This document shows, one piece after another, positions 45,546 to 56,379 of a DNA stretch of 64,000 nucleotides (position 1 is its first letter; each line of letters begins with the position of its first letter). Position numbers and translations under genes: made by a program. This DNA is from Closterium sp. NIES-65 (Eukaryota > Streptophyta > Zygnematophyceae > Desmidiales > Closteriaceae). The notes under the pieces are model-generated. The model was not told the DNA's origin. It made no database searches and saw nothing but the letters and a program-made list of their open reading frames with translations. Location of the stretch: the NCBI GenBank assembly GCA_948144175.1, contig CANXME010002068.1, positions 4,979,001 to 5,043,000 of the forward strand. Direction: 5' to 3'.

Positions 45546-45673
45546 TGTCAGATTTATATGACATAGTTGCTGTAGGCTATAGTGGGGTAGCACATATGGG
45601 GTACAGGGTTTCTAGGGTTGTATTTGTACCCAATCTTTCCTTAGTCATTTCATTCCTGTTCACTTGTTTCACA
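45546..45673 (+). repeat. Cop7 5' LTR
   Basis: 128 bp, TGTCAGATTTATATG to TTGTTTCACA, with GGGGTACA and TTGTACCC core blocks. Confidence 0.92.
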
Positions 45674-45741
45674 TGGTATAGAGCGGGTCCTTCCTAAGGA
45701 CCGTTTTTTTAGGGCCCACCGAAGCGCGCCCCGAGGCGCGC
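45674..45741 (+). other. Cop7 primer site and leader hairpins 1 and 2
   Basis: Primer site TGGTATAGAGC (one base short of TGGTATCAGAGC) starts at 45674. Hairpin 1 is GGTCCTT-CCT-AAGGACC at 45686-45702. Next is AGGGCCCACC, then hairpin 2 GCGCGCC-CCGA-GGCGCGC at 45724-45741. Confidence 0.7.
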
Positions 45742-45769
45742 ATTTTTTAGCGACCCCTCGGGTCGCCAT

Positions 45770-46405
45770 TTCCCTCGCGGCCCAGCTGCCCCTCCTGATC
45801 GCGGCCCCGCCGCCTGCTTGACGCGGCCCCGCCGCCTCCATTGACGCGGCCCCGCCGCCTCCACTGACGCGGCCCCGCCGCCGGCTCAGACGCGGCCCTG
45901 CCGCCCGCTACGTCGCGGCCCCGCCGCCTTCTTGACGCGGCCCCGCCGCCTCCACTGACGCGGCCCCGCCGCCGGCTCTGACGCGGCCCTGCCGGCCCGC
46001 CGCTGCACCTGACGGCCCCGCCGCTACACCTGCCGGCCCGCCGCTGCACCCTACGGCCCGCCGCTGCACCCTACGGCCCGCCGCCTCACCTGACGGCCCG
46101 CCGCTGCACCCTACGGCCCGCCGCTGCACCCAGCGGCCCGCCGCTTCACCTGCCGGCTCGCCGCTGCACCCAGCGGCCCGCCGCTTCACCTGACGGCCCC
46201 GCCGCTGCACCTACCGGCCCGCCGCTGCACCCTACGGCCCCGCCGCTGCACCTGCCGGCTCGCCACTGCACCGGTCGACCCGCCGCTGCACCTGCCGGCC
46301 CGCCGCTGCACCTGACGGCCCCGCCCCTGCATCTCCCGGCCGAGCCGCCCTAGCAGCAGAGCCGCCCCAGCAGCCGAGCCGCCCCAGCCGCCGAGCCGCC
46401 CCAGC
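45770..46405 (+). repeat. GC-rich minisatellite in Cop7 leader (left of NA2)
   Basis: Tandem units of about 20-22 bp on the pattern CGGCCCGCCGCTGCACCCTA or CGGCCCCGCCGCCTCCACTGA. A CCGAGCCGCCC array continues after NA2 (47955-48110). Confidence 0.85.
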
Positions 46406-46411
46406 AGCCGA

Positions 46412-46657
46412 TGTGAAGAAACGTTCTTAGTAGGAAGGCATAGAAGCCATAGTGAGTTCAGTAGTAGAGATCGAGCTCGAGTGAGTAGGGTTAGGAGAGT
46501 CGAGAAAGTTTCAACAAAGAGGGGTTTCACTATAGAGCGAGCAGTACAAATAGGCAAGATGAAAGGTGTACCACCACAACAGAACATTATATAACTACAG
46601 TAGTCTACACTACAGGCAGTTACAAAACAATATATAGGTTTATATATTATTCTGACA
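46412..46657 (-). repeat. NA2 3' LTR
   Basis: 246 bp, on the minus strand TGTCAGAATAATATA to AACGTTTCTTCACA, adjacent to the polypurine tract. Confidence 0.9.
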
Positions 46658-47703
46658 CGCCCCCATAAGTGCCTGTAGGGAAGAATATGCAGTCAACGCC
46701 CCCATAATGGGGTACACCAAACAGGCCGCAGCGGAAATCATAGCAACAGGCAAGTGCAGTGACAACAGGTGCAGTGATGGCAGATCCAGCTGTACCAACC
46801 CCTTTACCAAGGTAAAAACAGTAGGAGGTGGTGGGGCGGCAGGTCGCCTGAGGAGCAGGCTCTGTGGCTGCAACATGCAGCAGGACAGCAGCGGCTCGAC
46901 GGCAGCACCTGCAGGCCCCAGCACAAGGTAGCAAAAAAACAGAGACAACAAAAAAAGGTAGGTGGTAGCAGGGGCGGCAGCTGGAGGTGCCACGGCAGCA
47001 GCTGGCGTCAGCAGCAGATGACCGGCTGACTTCCGTCGCCCCCTCACTCCCCCCCCCACAGCAGCACGTGCGGCAGTGAGAGAGAGAGGAGGGGCGGCAG
47101 CTTCTTGCTCACACCCGCCTCCCCAAAGCCTCCCCCCCACACTGTTGCACGTGCAGTAGCGAACAGAGGGGCGTCAACCACCCTCGCGCCTCCCCCTCCC
47201 CCCCCTCCACACCGTCGTCCACAGTGGAAGAAAACGGCAGCGGGCTCGGGTGGGGTTGGTGAGCTGTCGGGTAGGAAGGGGGAGTAACGGGTGGGTGCAA
47301 CAGGTGCCGCGACGAGCGCCTGCGCACAGCTCGTCGTCGCTTGCGAGGCAGCTGCAGCGGTAGCAGCCGCATTGTCGACGGGAGGGCGGGGCAGGGGGTG
47401 CGATCGGCGGCTGAAGTAACTCGGCCGCCACACCCGCCGTCTCCCCCCAAAGCGACCGTCGATGCAGACGTTCGGGGCTGCGACCGGGCGTGACGAGGTT
47501 GCAGGAGGGCGCGATGGGCAGACGACGGGGCCGCCGACTGGGGCCGCGACGAACAGACCTAGACCCGCCACGCGCGACGTCACGACTAGCGGCTGAACGG
47601 GTGCTTGGGAGGCCGCGACGAGCGCCATGGCAGGAACGAGAAGTGGTGGGCCCATGGGAAAAAAAAAATCAGGTCCAAGGATAGGAACCTCACTCTGATA
47701 ACA

Positions 47704-47949
47704 TGTGAAGAAACGTTCTTAGTAGGAAGGCATAGAAGCCATAGTGAGTTCAGTAGTAGAGATCGAGCTCGAGTGAGTAGGGTTAGGAGAGTCGAGAAAG
47801 TTTCAACAAAGAGGGGTTTCACTATAGAGCGAGCAGTACAAATAGGCAAGATGAAAGGTGTACCACCACAACAGAACATTATATAACTACAGTAGTCTAC
47901 ACTACAGGCAGTTACAAAACAATATATAGGTTTATATATTATTCTGACA
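47704..47949 (-). repeat. NA2 5' LTR
   Basis: 246 bp, identical by eye to 46412-46657. The primer site lies on its left and the GCCGA duplication on its right. Confidence 0.9.
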
Positions 47950-48163
47950 GCCGAGCCGCCCCAGCAGCCGGGCCGCCCCAGCACCCGAGCCGCCCCAGCA
48001 GCCGAGCCGCCCCAGCTGCAGTGCCGCCCGAGCCGCCCGAGCCGCCGAGTCGCCCGAGCCGCCCAGCAGTCGAGCAGCCCGAGCCGCCCGAGCCCTCCCT
48101 GCACTGCCCTGTCTGGTGAGCACTGAGCTTTACTCTGCGCACTGCCCTCTCTCTACTGCTGTC

Positions 48164-51100
48164 ATGGCTACCCCCAGTGTCCTCGCCTTTGACGCTGAGG
48201 GCAGAGCCATTGACTTTGACGTGTGGGTAGACGACCTACTGCTTTTCCTACAGTGCGACAGAGCTGACGGACTCTCTCTCTTTGATCTCACTTCTGGTGC
48301 CTCTCCCGCCCCTGCTGCTACTGAGGATGCCACTGTTCGTTCACAGTGGGCCACACGCGATGCTGCTGCACGTCTTGCTGTGCGTCGCCACCTCCCTCCC
48401 GCTGAGCGTGCGCACTTTGGGTCGTACAAGAGTGCTAAGACCTTGTACGACGCCGTTATCGCACGCTACTCCACCCCTGCCACTGCTGCACTGAGCCGCC
48501 TCATGCTACCGTACCTCTTTCCCGACCTTGCTGCTTTTGCCACAGTCGCCGACCTCATTACCCACCTGCGCACTAGTGACGCTCGCTTCCGCGCTGCACT
48601 TCCTGCTAAGTTCTGCGCCAAGAACCCCCCCCCCCAGTACTTCACTCTCTACTACATTGTCACCCGCCTCCCTGACTCCCTTCGCGGAGTCAGGGACGAC
48701 CTACTCGCAGTCTGCCCCACCACTCTCACTGTCGAGATCCTCGAGAAGTCCCTCCTCGCAGCCGAGAAGAGCATTCTCGCTGTAGGGGCCTCTCGTGGTG
48801 ACCCGCGCACCCCCATCTTTGAGGGGTGTTCCCCCTCCCCCCTCCTGCCCTCTGTCGCCTCTGCTGCTACGGCCGACCTTGTTGGTTTTGAGTCGGTCGG
48901 AGCGGCGTCTGCCCCCAGCGGGAGACGTCGCTCTGGCAAGAGCAAGGGGGGCAGGGGCGGTGGTGGAGGAGGCGGGGGCGGTGGAGGCGGAGGTAGAGGC
49001 AGCGGCGGAGGTGAGGGTGGTAGCGGGAGTAGTGGCGGGAGTGGAGGTGTCGGCGGAGGCAGTGGAGGCGGGGGCGGCAGCGGCGGTGGTAGTGGGGGTG
49101 GAGGCGGAGGCGGCGGTGGCGGCGGCGACGGTGGGAGTGGCGGTGGCGGTGGAGGTGGTGGCGGCGGCGGCGGAGGAGGCGGCGGAGGTCGTGGCGCGCC
49201 GAGGAGGAGTGGCTCCGGTGGTGGTCAGCGCCAGCAGCAGCAGCGTGGTCAGGAGACCCTCTCCCCGCAGCAGCTCCGTGAGTGGTACTCTGCGCGTCAG
49301 CGGGGTGGGGGTACTGGTCAGTGCACTTACGTCCTGCGCACTGGCGACCGTGCGGGTGAGCAGTGTGGTGGTCCACACTCCGCCCAGCGTTGCTTCGGCC
49401 GCCTGACTGACGCTTGGCGCCGCCAGTTTCCTGACGCCTCTGAGATCCCTCGCTGGGACCAGCTGTCTAGGGCTGGAGTAGCTATCTTTGATCTTGACTT
49501 TGATGCTATTCTTGCTGCTATGTATGCTGTGACTATTAGTGAGGAGGGTGACTGTTACCGGTGTTTCCCGCCCGACCCGGGCATTGGTACTGCGGCTCTA
49601 GGTGCTGTTGAGGCTGCTGCTCCAGGTGCTGGTGAGGCTGTCGCTCTAGGTGCCAGTGAGTCTGTGTCCTCAGGTGCTGGTGAGTCTGCTCCCTCAGGTG
49701 CTGGTGAGTCTGCTCTCTCAGGTACTGTGTCGACTTCACCCTCTCTCACTTTCACTCTTGACTCCGGGGCGTCTCGCTCCTTCTTTCGAGACCGCACCAC
49801 ACTCACGCCGCTTAGTCGGCCAGTGGCGGTCTCCTTGGCAGACCCCTCCGGGGGTCCTGTTCTGGCTCGCTACTCCACTGTCGTGCCGTGCCCTGCGGTC
49901 CCGTCTGGCGCCCTGTCTGGTCTCTACCTAACCTCGTTCTCTACGAACTTGGTGGCGGGTGCTGACCTACAGGATGCAGGGGTTGACCAGTTCACCCCTG
50001 CGCGCCGATGAGTCACCCACTGCACGGACGCGGACACGGGTCGACACCTGACCACATTCACACGTGGTCCAGGGTCGAGCCTGTACACACTCACTGTTCC
50101 GTCTCCTTCTCCTGCGTCTGGTCAGGTAGCTGCGTCGGGTCAGGTGTTTGCTGCAGCGTCCAGGTCTGGTCCTGAGTCTGCCCCCTGCTCGTGTCGCCTC
50201 CTGTCCCACGAGACCCTCCTGTGGCACCACAGGATGGGTCACCCGTCCCTGCCTCGTCTCCGGGGCATGGCCTCTCGCCTTCTTGTCTCTGGCCTTCCCT
50301 GGTCCCTCCCTCCCCTTCCTCCGGGGCCTGGCCCTCCCTGTGTCCCCTGTATCGAGGGTCGCCTGCGGGCTACCCCTCACTCCTCCCCATTCCCTCCGAC
50401 GGAGGCCCTGATGCAGACGCTTCACATGGACGTGTGGGGCCCAGCCCGCGTCCGTGGACAGGGTCACGAGCGCTACTTCCTGCTGGTGGTTGACGACTAC
50501 TCGCGTTACACCACAGTCTTCCCCTTGCGCAGCAAGGGTGAGGTCACTGAGGTGTTGATCGACTGGATCCGCGCAGCTCGTCTCCAGCTCAGGCGGAGCT
50601 TCGGCTCGGACTTTCCTGTTCTGCGTCTGCATTCGGACAGAGGCGGAGAGTTCTCCTCCGGCCTTCTGCGAGCCTACTGTCGGGCACGAGGCATCCGCCA
50701 GACCTTCACGCTTCCGGACTCTCCACAGCAGAATGGGATTGCTGAGCGCCGCATCGGCATTGTCATGGACGTCGCCCGTACGTCCATGGTGCATGCGGCT
50801 GCCCCCCATTTTCTGTGGCCGTTTGTGGTTCGGTATGCCGCGCATCAGATCAACCTTCAGCCCAGAGTCTCCCGACCGGAGACCTCCCCAGCTTTGCTGT
50901 GGACGGGGAAGGTTGGCGATGCGTCGGCGTTCCGTGTCTGGGGATCTCGGGCGTTTGTCCGCGACTTGTCTGCGGACAAGCTGTCCCCTCGTGCTGCTCC
51001 CTGTGTCTTCCTTGGCTTCCCCACGGACGCTCCCGGGTGGCAGTTTTACCACCCCTCCTCTCGTAGTGTTCTGTCCTCCCAGGACGTCACGTTCGACGAG

Positions 51101-54100
51101 TCAGTCCCCTTCTACCGCCTCTTCCCCTACCGCACTCCTTCCCTCCCCCCTCCGCCGGACTTCCTTGTGCCAGTTCCCCCCCCGGTAGACCCCCTCCCCC
51201 CTCAGGTTCCTGCCCCCTCAGGTGTGTCCCAGGTAGACGCAGTTGACCCGGTCGAGGTTACTGGTGACTCTGGTGCTGCTGCGGGTGCTGAGCCTGGGGG
51301 TGCTGACTCTGGGGGTGCTGTGCGCGGGGGTGCCGAGCCTGGAGGTGCTGCTACTAGGGGTGCTGAGCCTGGGGGTGCTGGGCCTGGGAGTGCTACTGCG
51401 GAGGGTGCTGAGCCTGGGGGTGCTGAGCCGGGGGGTACGGTGCCTGGAGCTGCTGAGCTAGGGGGTGCTGGGTCTGGGGGTGCTGGGTCGGGAGCTGCTG
51501 AGCCTGGGGGTACTGAGTCTGGAGCTGCTGAGCCTGGGGGTGCTACGTCTGGAGCTGTTGAGCCTGGGGTTTCTCCTGCTGCTGCGTCTCGCCGGGAGCC
51601 CCTCTCTCCACAGGAGCTGCGCGAGTGGTTTGCTCGCCGCTGGAGGCGTGCTGCTGGAGCTGGAGCTTCTTCGACCGTCGGGGGTGCTGGTGCTGCCGGT
51701 CCCGGAGCTGCTGGGTCTGCGGGTACTCCTGGAGCAGGAGCTCCTGAGGGTGTTGGTGCTGAGACAGCTGCTGTCTGTCCTGGCGGTGGTTCTGCTGCTG
51801 GTGCTGCTGGAGGTCCTGCTGCTGGAGGTGCTGGTGGCGCTGGTGCTGTCGCTGAGGGTGCTGGTGCTGTACCTGCTGAGTCTGGAGTTGCCGCGCGGCC
51901 TCGGTCGTACTTCGTTCCGCTCCTGCAGCAGGTTCTTGGTCTTTCTCCTCCGGTAGAGTGTCCACAGCCTGTCCAGTCGCAGTCCCTGTTGGAGCCTTCC
52001 TCTCCACTGCCTGCTCCCTCTCCTTACACTGGTCCTACTGGAGGTCTTGCTGAGCGTCGTGAGCCTGCGTCTCGTCCTGCGTCGCCTGTTCGTGCTGCTC
52101 GCACTAGTGGTCGTGGTTCGCGTCAGCGTCCTCCTCCTGTCCCTGGCACGCACCGGATGTCTCTGCGTCCGTCCACTGCTCCTCTGCGTGCCCCTTTGCC
52201 TTCTCCTCCTGAGTCCTCTCTTCCTGCGCTTGCCGACCCTGAGTCGGACTCTCTTCGTGCTGCCAGTCCTACTGTCACGCGTCTGCTTGCTACTGTCTTC
52301 ACTGACCCCTCGTTTGAGTCCACTGCTGCGTCTGCCCTTGTCGCTGAGCTCGTCGACTTTGCTGCTCGCTGTCGTCTAGACTACGCTGCTAGTCTTGTTG
52401 CGGAGTCAGCGTCTGACTGTCCTCTGTCCGTCGGGGGTGAGTGTGCTCTTGGCACGGACGTCCTAGAGGACAAGCAGGAGGAGTTACAGTGTCTGGCGGC
52501 TGCTTCACCTCATCTCGCGTCTGTACTGCTTGCTTCTGAGGGAGACCCGGATGCACTAGACATCCCGACTCCGCGCTCTTACGCGGAGGTCGTAGAGGGT
52601 CCCTACTCGTCTCAGTGGCAGGCAGCTATGGATGCAGAGATGGCTTCCTGGAAGTCCACAGGCACCTACGTTGACGCAGTTCCCCCTCCTGGGGCGAACA
52701 TCGTCAGTGGCATGTGGATCTTCAGGGTGAAGCGGCCGCCGGGCTCTCCACCTGTCTTCAAGGCGCGGTACGTTGCTCGTGGCTTCAGTCAGCGGCAGGG
52801 AGTTGACTACTTTCAGACCTTCTCTCCCACCCCGAAGATGACCACTCTTCGGGTGCTGCTGCACATAGCCGCTCAGCGCGACTACGAGCTTCACTCTCTC
52901 GACTTCAGCACTTCGTTCCTGCAGGGTAGCCTGCACGAGGAGATCTGGCTGCGCCGTCCACCTGGCTTCACTGGGACTTTCCCTCCTGGCACCCAGTGGA
53001 GCCTCCGTCGGCCAGTCTACGGTCTCCGCCAGGCAGCGCGTGAGTGGCACGACACACTGAGGACTACGCTTGCGGCTCTTGGGTTTGCTCCCTCTACTGC
53101 TGACCCGTCGCTGTTTCTGCGCACCGACACTTCTCTGCCGCCGTTCTACATCCTCGTGTACGTCGACGACTTGGTCTTTGCCACAGCGGACACTGCTGGA
53201 CTCGCCTACGTGAAGTCCGAGCTGCTGAAGAGACACACGTGCACAGACCTGGGTGAACTGCGCAGCTACCTTGGCTTGCAGATCACTCGGGACAGAGCAC
53301 GCCGCACCATTACCTTGACTCAGTCACACATGGTGCAGCAGGTCCTTCAGCGCTTCGGCTTCACGTACTCCTCGCCTCAGGCCACTCCTCTGTCTACTCG
53401 CCACTCGCTCTCAGCTCTGCCTTCGGATGAGTCCGTAGAGTCGAGTGGCCCGTACCCAGAGCTTGTTGGCTGCCTCATGTACCTGATGACCTGCACACGA
53501 CCTGACCTTGCATACCCTCTGAGCATTCTTGCACGCTATGTTGCTCCTGGGAGACACCGACCAGAGCACATGGCTGCAGCGAAGAGGGTGTTGCGCTACC
53601 TGTGCAGTACGTCGGGCATGGGGCTAGTGCTTGGAGGGCGGAGTCCAGTGGTCCTTACAGGGCACGCGGACGCTTCTTGGGCTGACGACCAGGCTACGCA
53701 GCGGTCGTCACAGGGTTACACCTTCAGTCTTGGTTCCGGCTCTGTCTCGTGGCGGGCTACTCGCTCGTCTTCGGTTCTCAGCTCCAGTTGTGAGGCTGAG
53801 ATCTACGCTGGGGCCATGGCTGCACAGGAGCTTCGCTGGCTCACCTACCTGCTGACTGACCTTGGAGAGCCGCCTCGTTCTCCTCCAGTGCTGTACGTAG
53901 ACAACAAGGCCATGCTGGCCTTGTGTCGAGAGCAGCGTCTGGAGCACAGAACGAAGCACATTGCTCTTCGCTACTTCCTTGCTCGTGAGCTGCAGCAGCG
54001 TGGACAGTTGCGGCTTGCGTACGTGGCCTCTGAGGCCAACACTGCTGATGTGTTCACCAAGGCACTCGCGCCTTGTGACCATCAGCGCCTCTGCACCCAG

Positions 54101-54142
54101 CTGGGTCTTGTGCCTGTCTTGCCTCACTTGCTCTCCTCTTGA
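48164..54142 (+). pseudogene. Cop7 gag-pol polyprotein with a single TGA
   Basis: The ATG at 48164 gives MATPSVLAFDAEGRAIDF. One frame of almost 6 kb ends at TGA 54140-54142, with one internal TGA at 50009-50011 just after protease, where sister copies have a sense codon in an alignment of equal length. Domains: Gag; poly-Gly (about 48955-49195); knuckle (C-X13-C-X3-H-X4-C); protease LDSGASRSFF; integrase (HHRMGHPS, HMDVWGPA, LHSDRGGEF, NGIAERR); a repeat linker; RT (GMWIFRVKR, VYVDDLVFA); RNase H (HADASWADD, CEAEIYAG, YVDNKAML). All catalytic motifs look intact. Read-through of the TGA is possible but Cop4 and Cop8 do not need it. Confidence 0.93.
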
Positions 54143-54355
54143 CTTTACTTGTACTGTGACATATATATACCTGCTCTTGCTTGTCTAGTTTTATATATAT
54201 ATATGTCTGTACTCCTGCATGTGAACTGGCCACTGGCCCTGCTCTTGTGCTCGGACTGTGTGGTGACGTTGTGATCCACCCTGAGCTTGCTCTGCTTTGC
54301 TTTACTTGACTGGTCTTGTGACCCCTTGTTCTCCCCCACTTTGCCTATGGGGGTG

Positions 54356-54483
54356 TGTCAGATTTATATGACATAGTTGCTGTAGGCTATAGTGGGGTAG
54401 CACATATGGGGTACAGGGTTTCTAGGGTTGTATTTGTACCCAATCTTTCCTTAGTCATTTCATTCCTGTTCACTTGTTTCACA
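54356..54483 (+). repeat. Cop7 3' LTR
   Basis: 128 bp, identical by eye to the 5' LTR. It follows ATGGGGGTG directly and is followed by CCATA. Confidence 0.92.
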
Positions 54484-54604
54484 CCATACTCTGTAATTTT
54501 CAGACTTTTTTTAAGGCTAACTCTGAGAGTTCAGAGTTTTCTGAGAGTGTACTCTGATCATTCAGAGTACAAACGCGTCCTTGACTGGTGATTCGGACTT
54601 ACGG

Positions 54605-54842
54605 GTCACAACAGATTCGCAATGTCAACGCAAAATCGCCTTGACACAGCAAATCCGAGCCTTACAGCACAAGATTTTCGCCCAATCATAGCAAAATCGC
54701 CCTGACACAACAGATTTGCGCTCTCAGAGCACAACAATTTTCGACCAATCACAGAAAACTCGCCCTGACATTGCAGATTCTCTCTTTCGCACCACAAGAT
54801 TCGCCCTGACGCATATATTCGCCCTGTCAGAGCATGTTTTAT
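54605..54842 (+). repeat. Degenerate tandem repeat inside TIR1
   Basis: Units of roughly 60-65 bp share CACAAGATTTTCGCCCAATCA and AAATCGCCCTGACA-like blocks, repeated three to four times with many changes. No gene is seen in 54484-55159 apart from this. Confidence 0.6.
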
Positions 54843-55161
54843 CGGAAATCCCCTTAGTGTTGTGTGTTTCGGTAGCAGATGAATGAAACATTGATTACAT
54901 TCCAATGAAACATTGAATACATTGTTTTTGAATGATCAGACTTTTTTTTTAGGACACTCTGAAATTTCAGCCTTTTTTTAATACCAACTCTGAGATTTTC
55001 AGACTAAAATTGTGTACTAGTCTGACGAATCAGACAGGCCAAAAACGAATATGAGGGCGGGGCCCCCGGCGCTTATAAAAATCCTCAAATATAAGCGCAC
55101 CCCCTAAAAAACAGTGTTTTTTTACACCCCCAGGGGCGCTTCTATCCGGGGGCTGACGGTA

Positions 55162-55634
55162 TTACAGTGAATTCCAATCGTGCAACTCCATACAGTTACG
55201 GAACTATACGGGCAGAATCCTCGCCACTGCTGCTGCCTGATGTAGTCTGCCTGGCGGTCCAGATGCTTTCGTAACCATGTGACCCTTAGTATCATTTCCG
55301 CCCTTTTGACTTCAGCCTCGGTACTGCATGCTCCGATTGCTACGGTGAGGAGTGCACCGTAGTATTATAATTTTTGAAAGTGTACTTTCTAAAATTTCGT
55401 ATTGTGAAAGCAAGGACGTGGCCAGCGCAGCAAAGGAAGCGGTGCGACGCTACTCAACCCTCTTTTCGGCTACAAAAGAGGGACGTGAGGCTATTCGCCT
55501 CACCCACGTTCTTCATTTCTAATTGTAGTTATACTTTCCCGTTCTCGTCCAACCTGGCGAAAACTCAATCACTTCCGCGGTTCAAGTCCCCGACGACCCT
55601 GCTTACTGACATACTTGAGCAGAACCTCGCCAAT
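55162..55634 (+). other. Upstream region of the unidentified ORF
   Basis: No element ends are recognised. The open frame that leads into the ORF extends back to 55374, but the more likely start is the ATG at 55635. Promoter signals were not identified. Confidence 0.3.
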
Positions 55635-56154
55635 ATGACGCCTGCTACGACGACCCAGAATCGAGATGGCGACAAGTCTTCTACCCCGGCTAATACTTCC
55701 GAGCCCGTTCATTCGCCCGGGAGACCCGACCGCCGCAAAAAGCGTCCTGCCGACGACAATGCTGGCGAGGGACCGAGCGCGGTGGACGTGATACTCGGCG
55801 GTAACACTCGAGCGACCCCCGAAGAGGCACGCGCGGCGGCAAAGCAGATGCGCGGTCTTCCGAAGTCAGCAAATGCTGCTGACACGGATGGCACAGCTGC
55901 TGCAGGCCAGGCGGGCCCCACGTCCCAGAAACGCCAGAAAGCAGCAGCTTCGAGCGAAACTACTCCAGTCAACACCCTCCCCTCCTTGACCGCCCAGCAA
56001 CTGCGAAATCTGCTCGCGCTGTTACAGCAGAATGCCCCGGTTACAGCAGCAACTTCGTCCGACTATATATCAGCTCCTGCAAAAATTGAAAACAACAAAG
56101 AAGTCGCCGCGCCCCCTCGCACCAACAAGACCCCTCGCGTTGTCAGAGTATTAT
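55635..56154 (+). pseudogene. Unidentified Ser/Pro/Ala-rich ORF, interrupted by Cop8 and Cop9
   Basis: I do not recognise this protein. The ATG at 55635 opens a hydrophilic, disordered-looking sequence with a basic patch (RPDRRKKRPADD) and a Leu-rich segment (LTAQQLRNLLALLQQN) that could be a short coiled coil or helix. Cop8 enters at CGCGT (56136-56140); as it stands the frame runs a few codons into the LTR and stops at 56154. After Cop8 the frame resumes at 63362 with an acidic stretch (VPDDSDDSDNDDGE) until Cop9 at 63532. It may be a host gene or the first ORF of an older transposon. Confidence 0.5.
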
Positions 56155-56272
56155 AGCTGATGCATGTTTGTAGGCTATAGTGGGGTAGCACATATGGGGT
56201 AAAGCTTTCTAGGGTTGTATTTGTACCCAACTCTGACTTAGTCATTTTCATTCCTGTTCACTTGTTTTCACA
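56141..56272 (+). repeat. Cop8 5' LTR
   Basis: 132 bp, TGTCAGAGTATTATAGC to TTGTTTTCACA. Confidence 0.93.
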
Positions 56273-56341
56273 TGGTATAGAGCGGGTCCTTCCTTAGGAC
56301 CGTTTTTTTTAGGGCCCACCGAAGCGCGCCCCGAGGCGCGC
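56273..56341 (+). other. Cop8 primer site and leader hairpins 1 and 2
   Basis: The primer site TGGTATAGAGC abuts the LTR. Hairpin 1 GGTCCT-TCCTT-AGGACC spans 56285-56301. AGGGCCCACC follows, then hairpin 2 GCGCGCC-CCGA-GGCGCGC at 56324-56341. Confidence 0.7.
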
Positions 56342-56379
56342 CTTTTTTTAGCGACCCCTCGGATCGCCATTTCCCTCGC

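Larger units (their letters stand above)
46412..47949 (-). mobile_element. NA2: non-autonomous LTR element (1538 bp) inside Cop7 leader
   Basis: The duplication GCCGA flanks it (46407-46411, 47950-47954). The 246-bp LTRs (46412-46657, 47704-47949) look identical. On the minus strand the primer site reads TGTTATCAGAGTG next to the right LTR, and the polypurine tract TTATGGGGGCG abuts the left LTR. The 1.05-kb interior has no recognisable protein; open frames there are low-complexity. LTRs are longer than in NA1 and the Cop elements, so it is a distinct family despite similar priming signals. Confidence 0.9.
45546..54483 (+). mobile_element. Cop7: young copia element with nested NA2
   Basis: The duplication CCATA flanks it (45541-45545, 54484-54488). 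LTRs of 128 bp (45546-45673 and 54356-54483) are identical by eye, so insertion is recent. It has primer site, two leader hairpins, GC minisatellite, gag-pol and polypurine tract ATGGGGGTG. NA2 is inserted in the leader at GCCGA. Gag-pol is complete except for one TGA. Confidence 0.93.
45001..55159 (+). mobile_element. TIR1: small terminal-inverted-repeat transposon, split by Cop7
   Basis: The left end starts CCGTAAGCCC. The right end, reverse-complemented, starts CCGTCAGCCC. Both are followed by CGGATA(GA)AGCGCC and by several GCGCTTAT/ATAAGCGC motifs, and both are bordered by TA. Without Cop7 and one duplication copy it is about 1.2 kb with no recognisable transposase, so it is non-autonomous. 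TA borders would fit Tc1/mariner-like elements, but the assignment is weak. The ends contain a 10-bp palindrome (45025-45046). Confidence 0.6.

Noticed and set aside
47044..47655. Possible protein in the NA2 interior
   Set aside because: Low-complexity composition, no motif, overlapping open frames in several phases, and NA2 has the layout of a non-autonomous element.
46407..47954. CRISPR-like or satellite array between the two 246-bp repeats
   Set aside because: There are only two copies, flanked by a 5-bp target duplication with primer site and polypurine tract in place; they are LTRs.
50009..50011. Programmed stop-codon read-through between Gag-protease and integrase in Cop7
   Set aside because: Cop4 and Cop8 have sense codons here and a continuous frame, so the TGA is most simply a point mutation.
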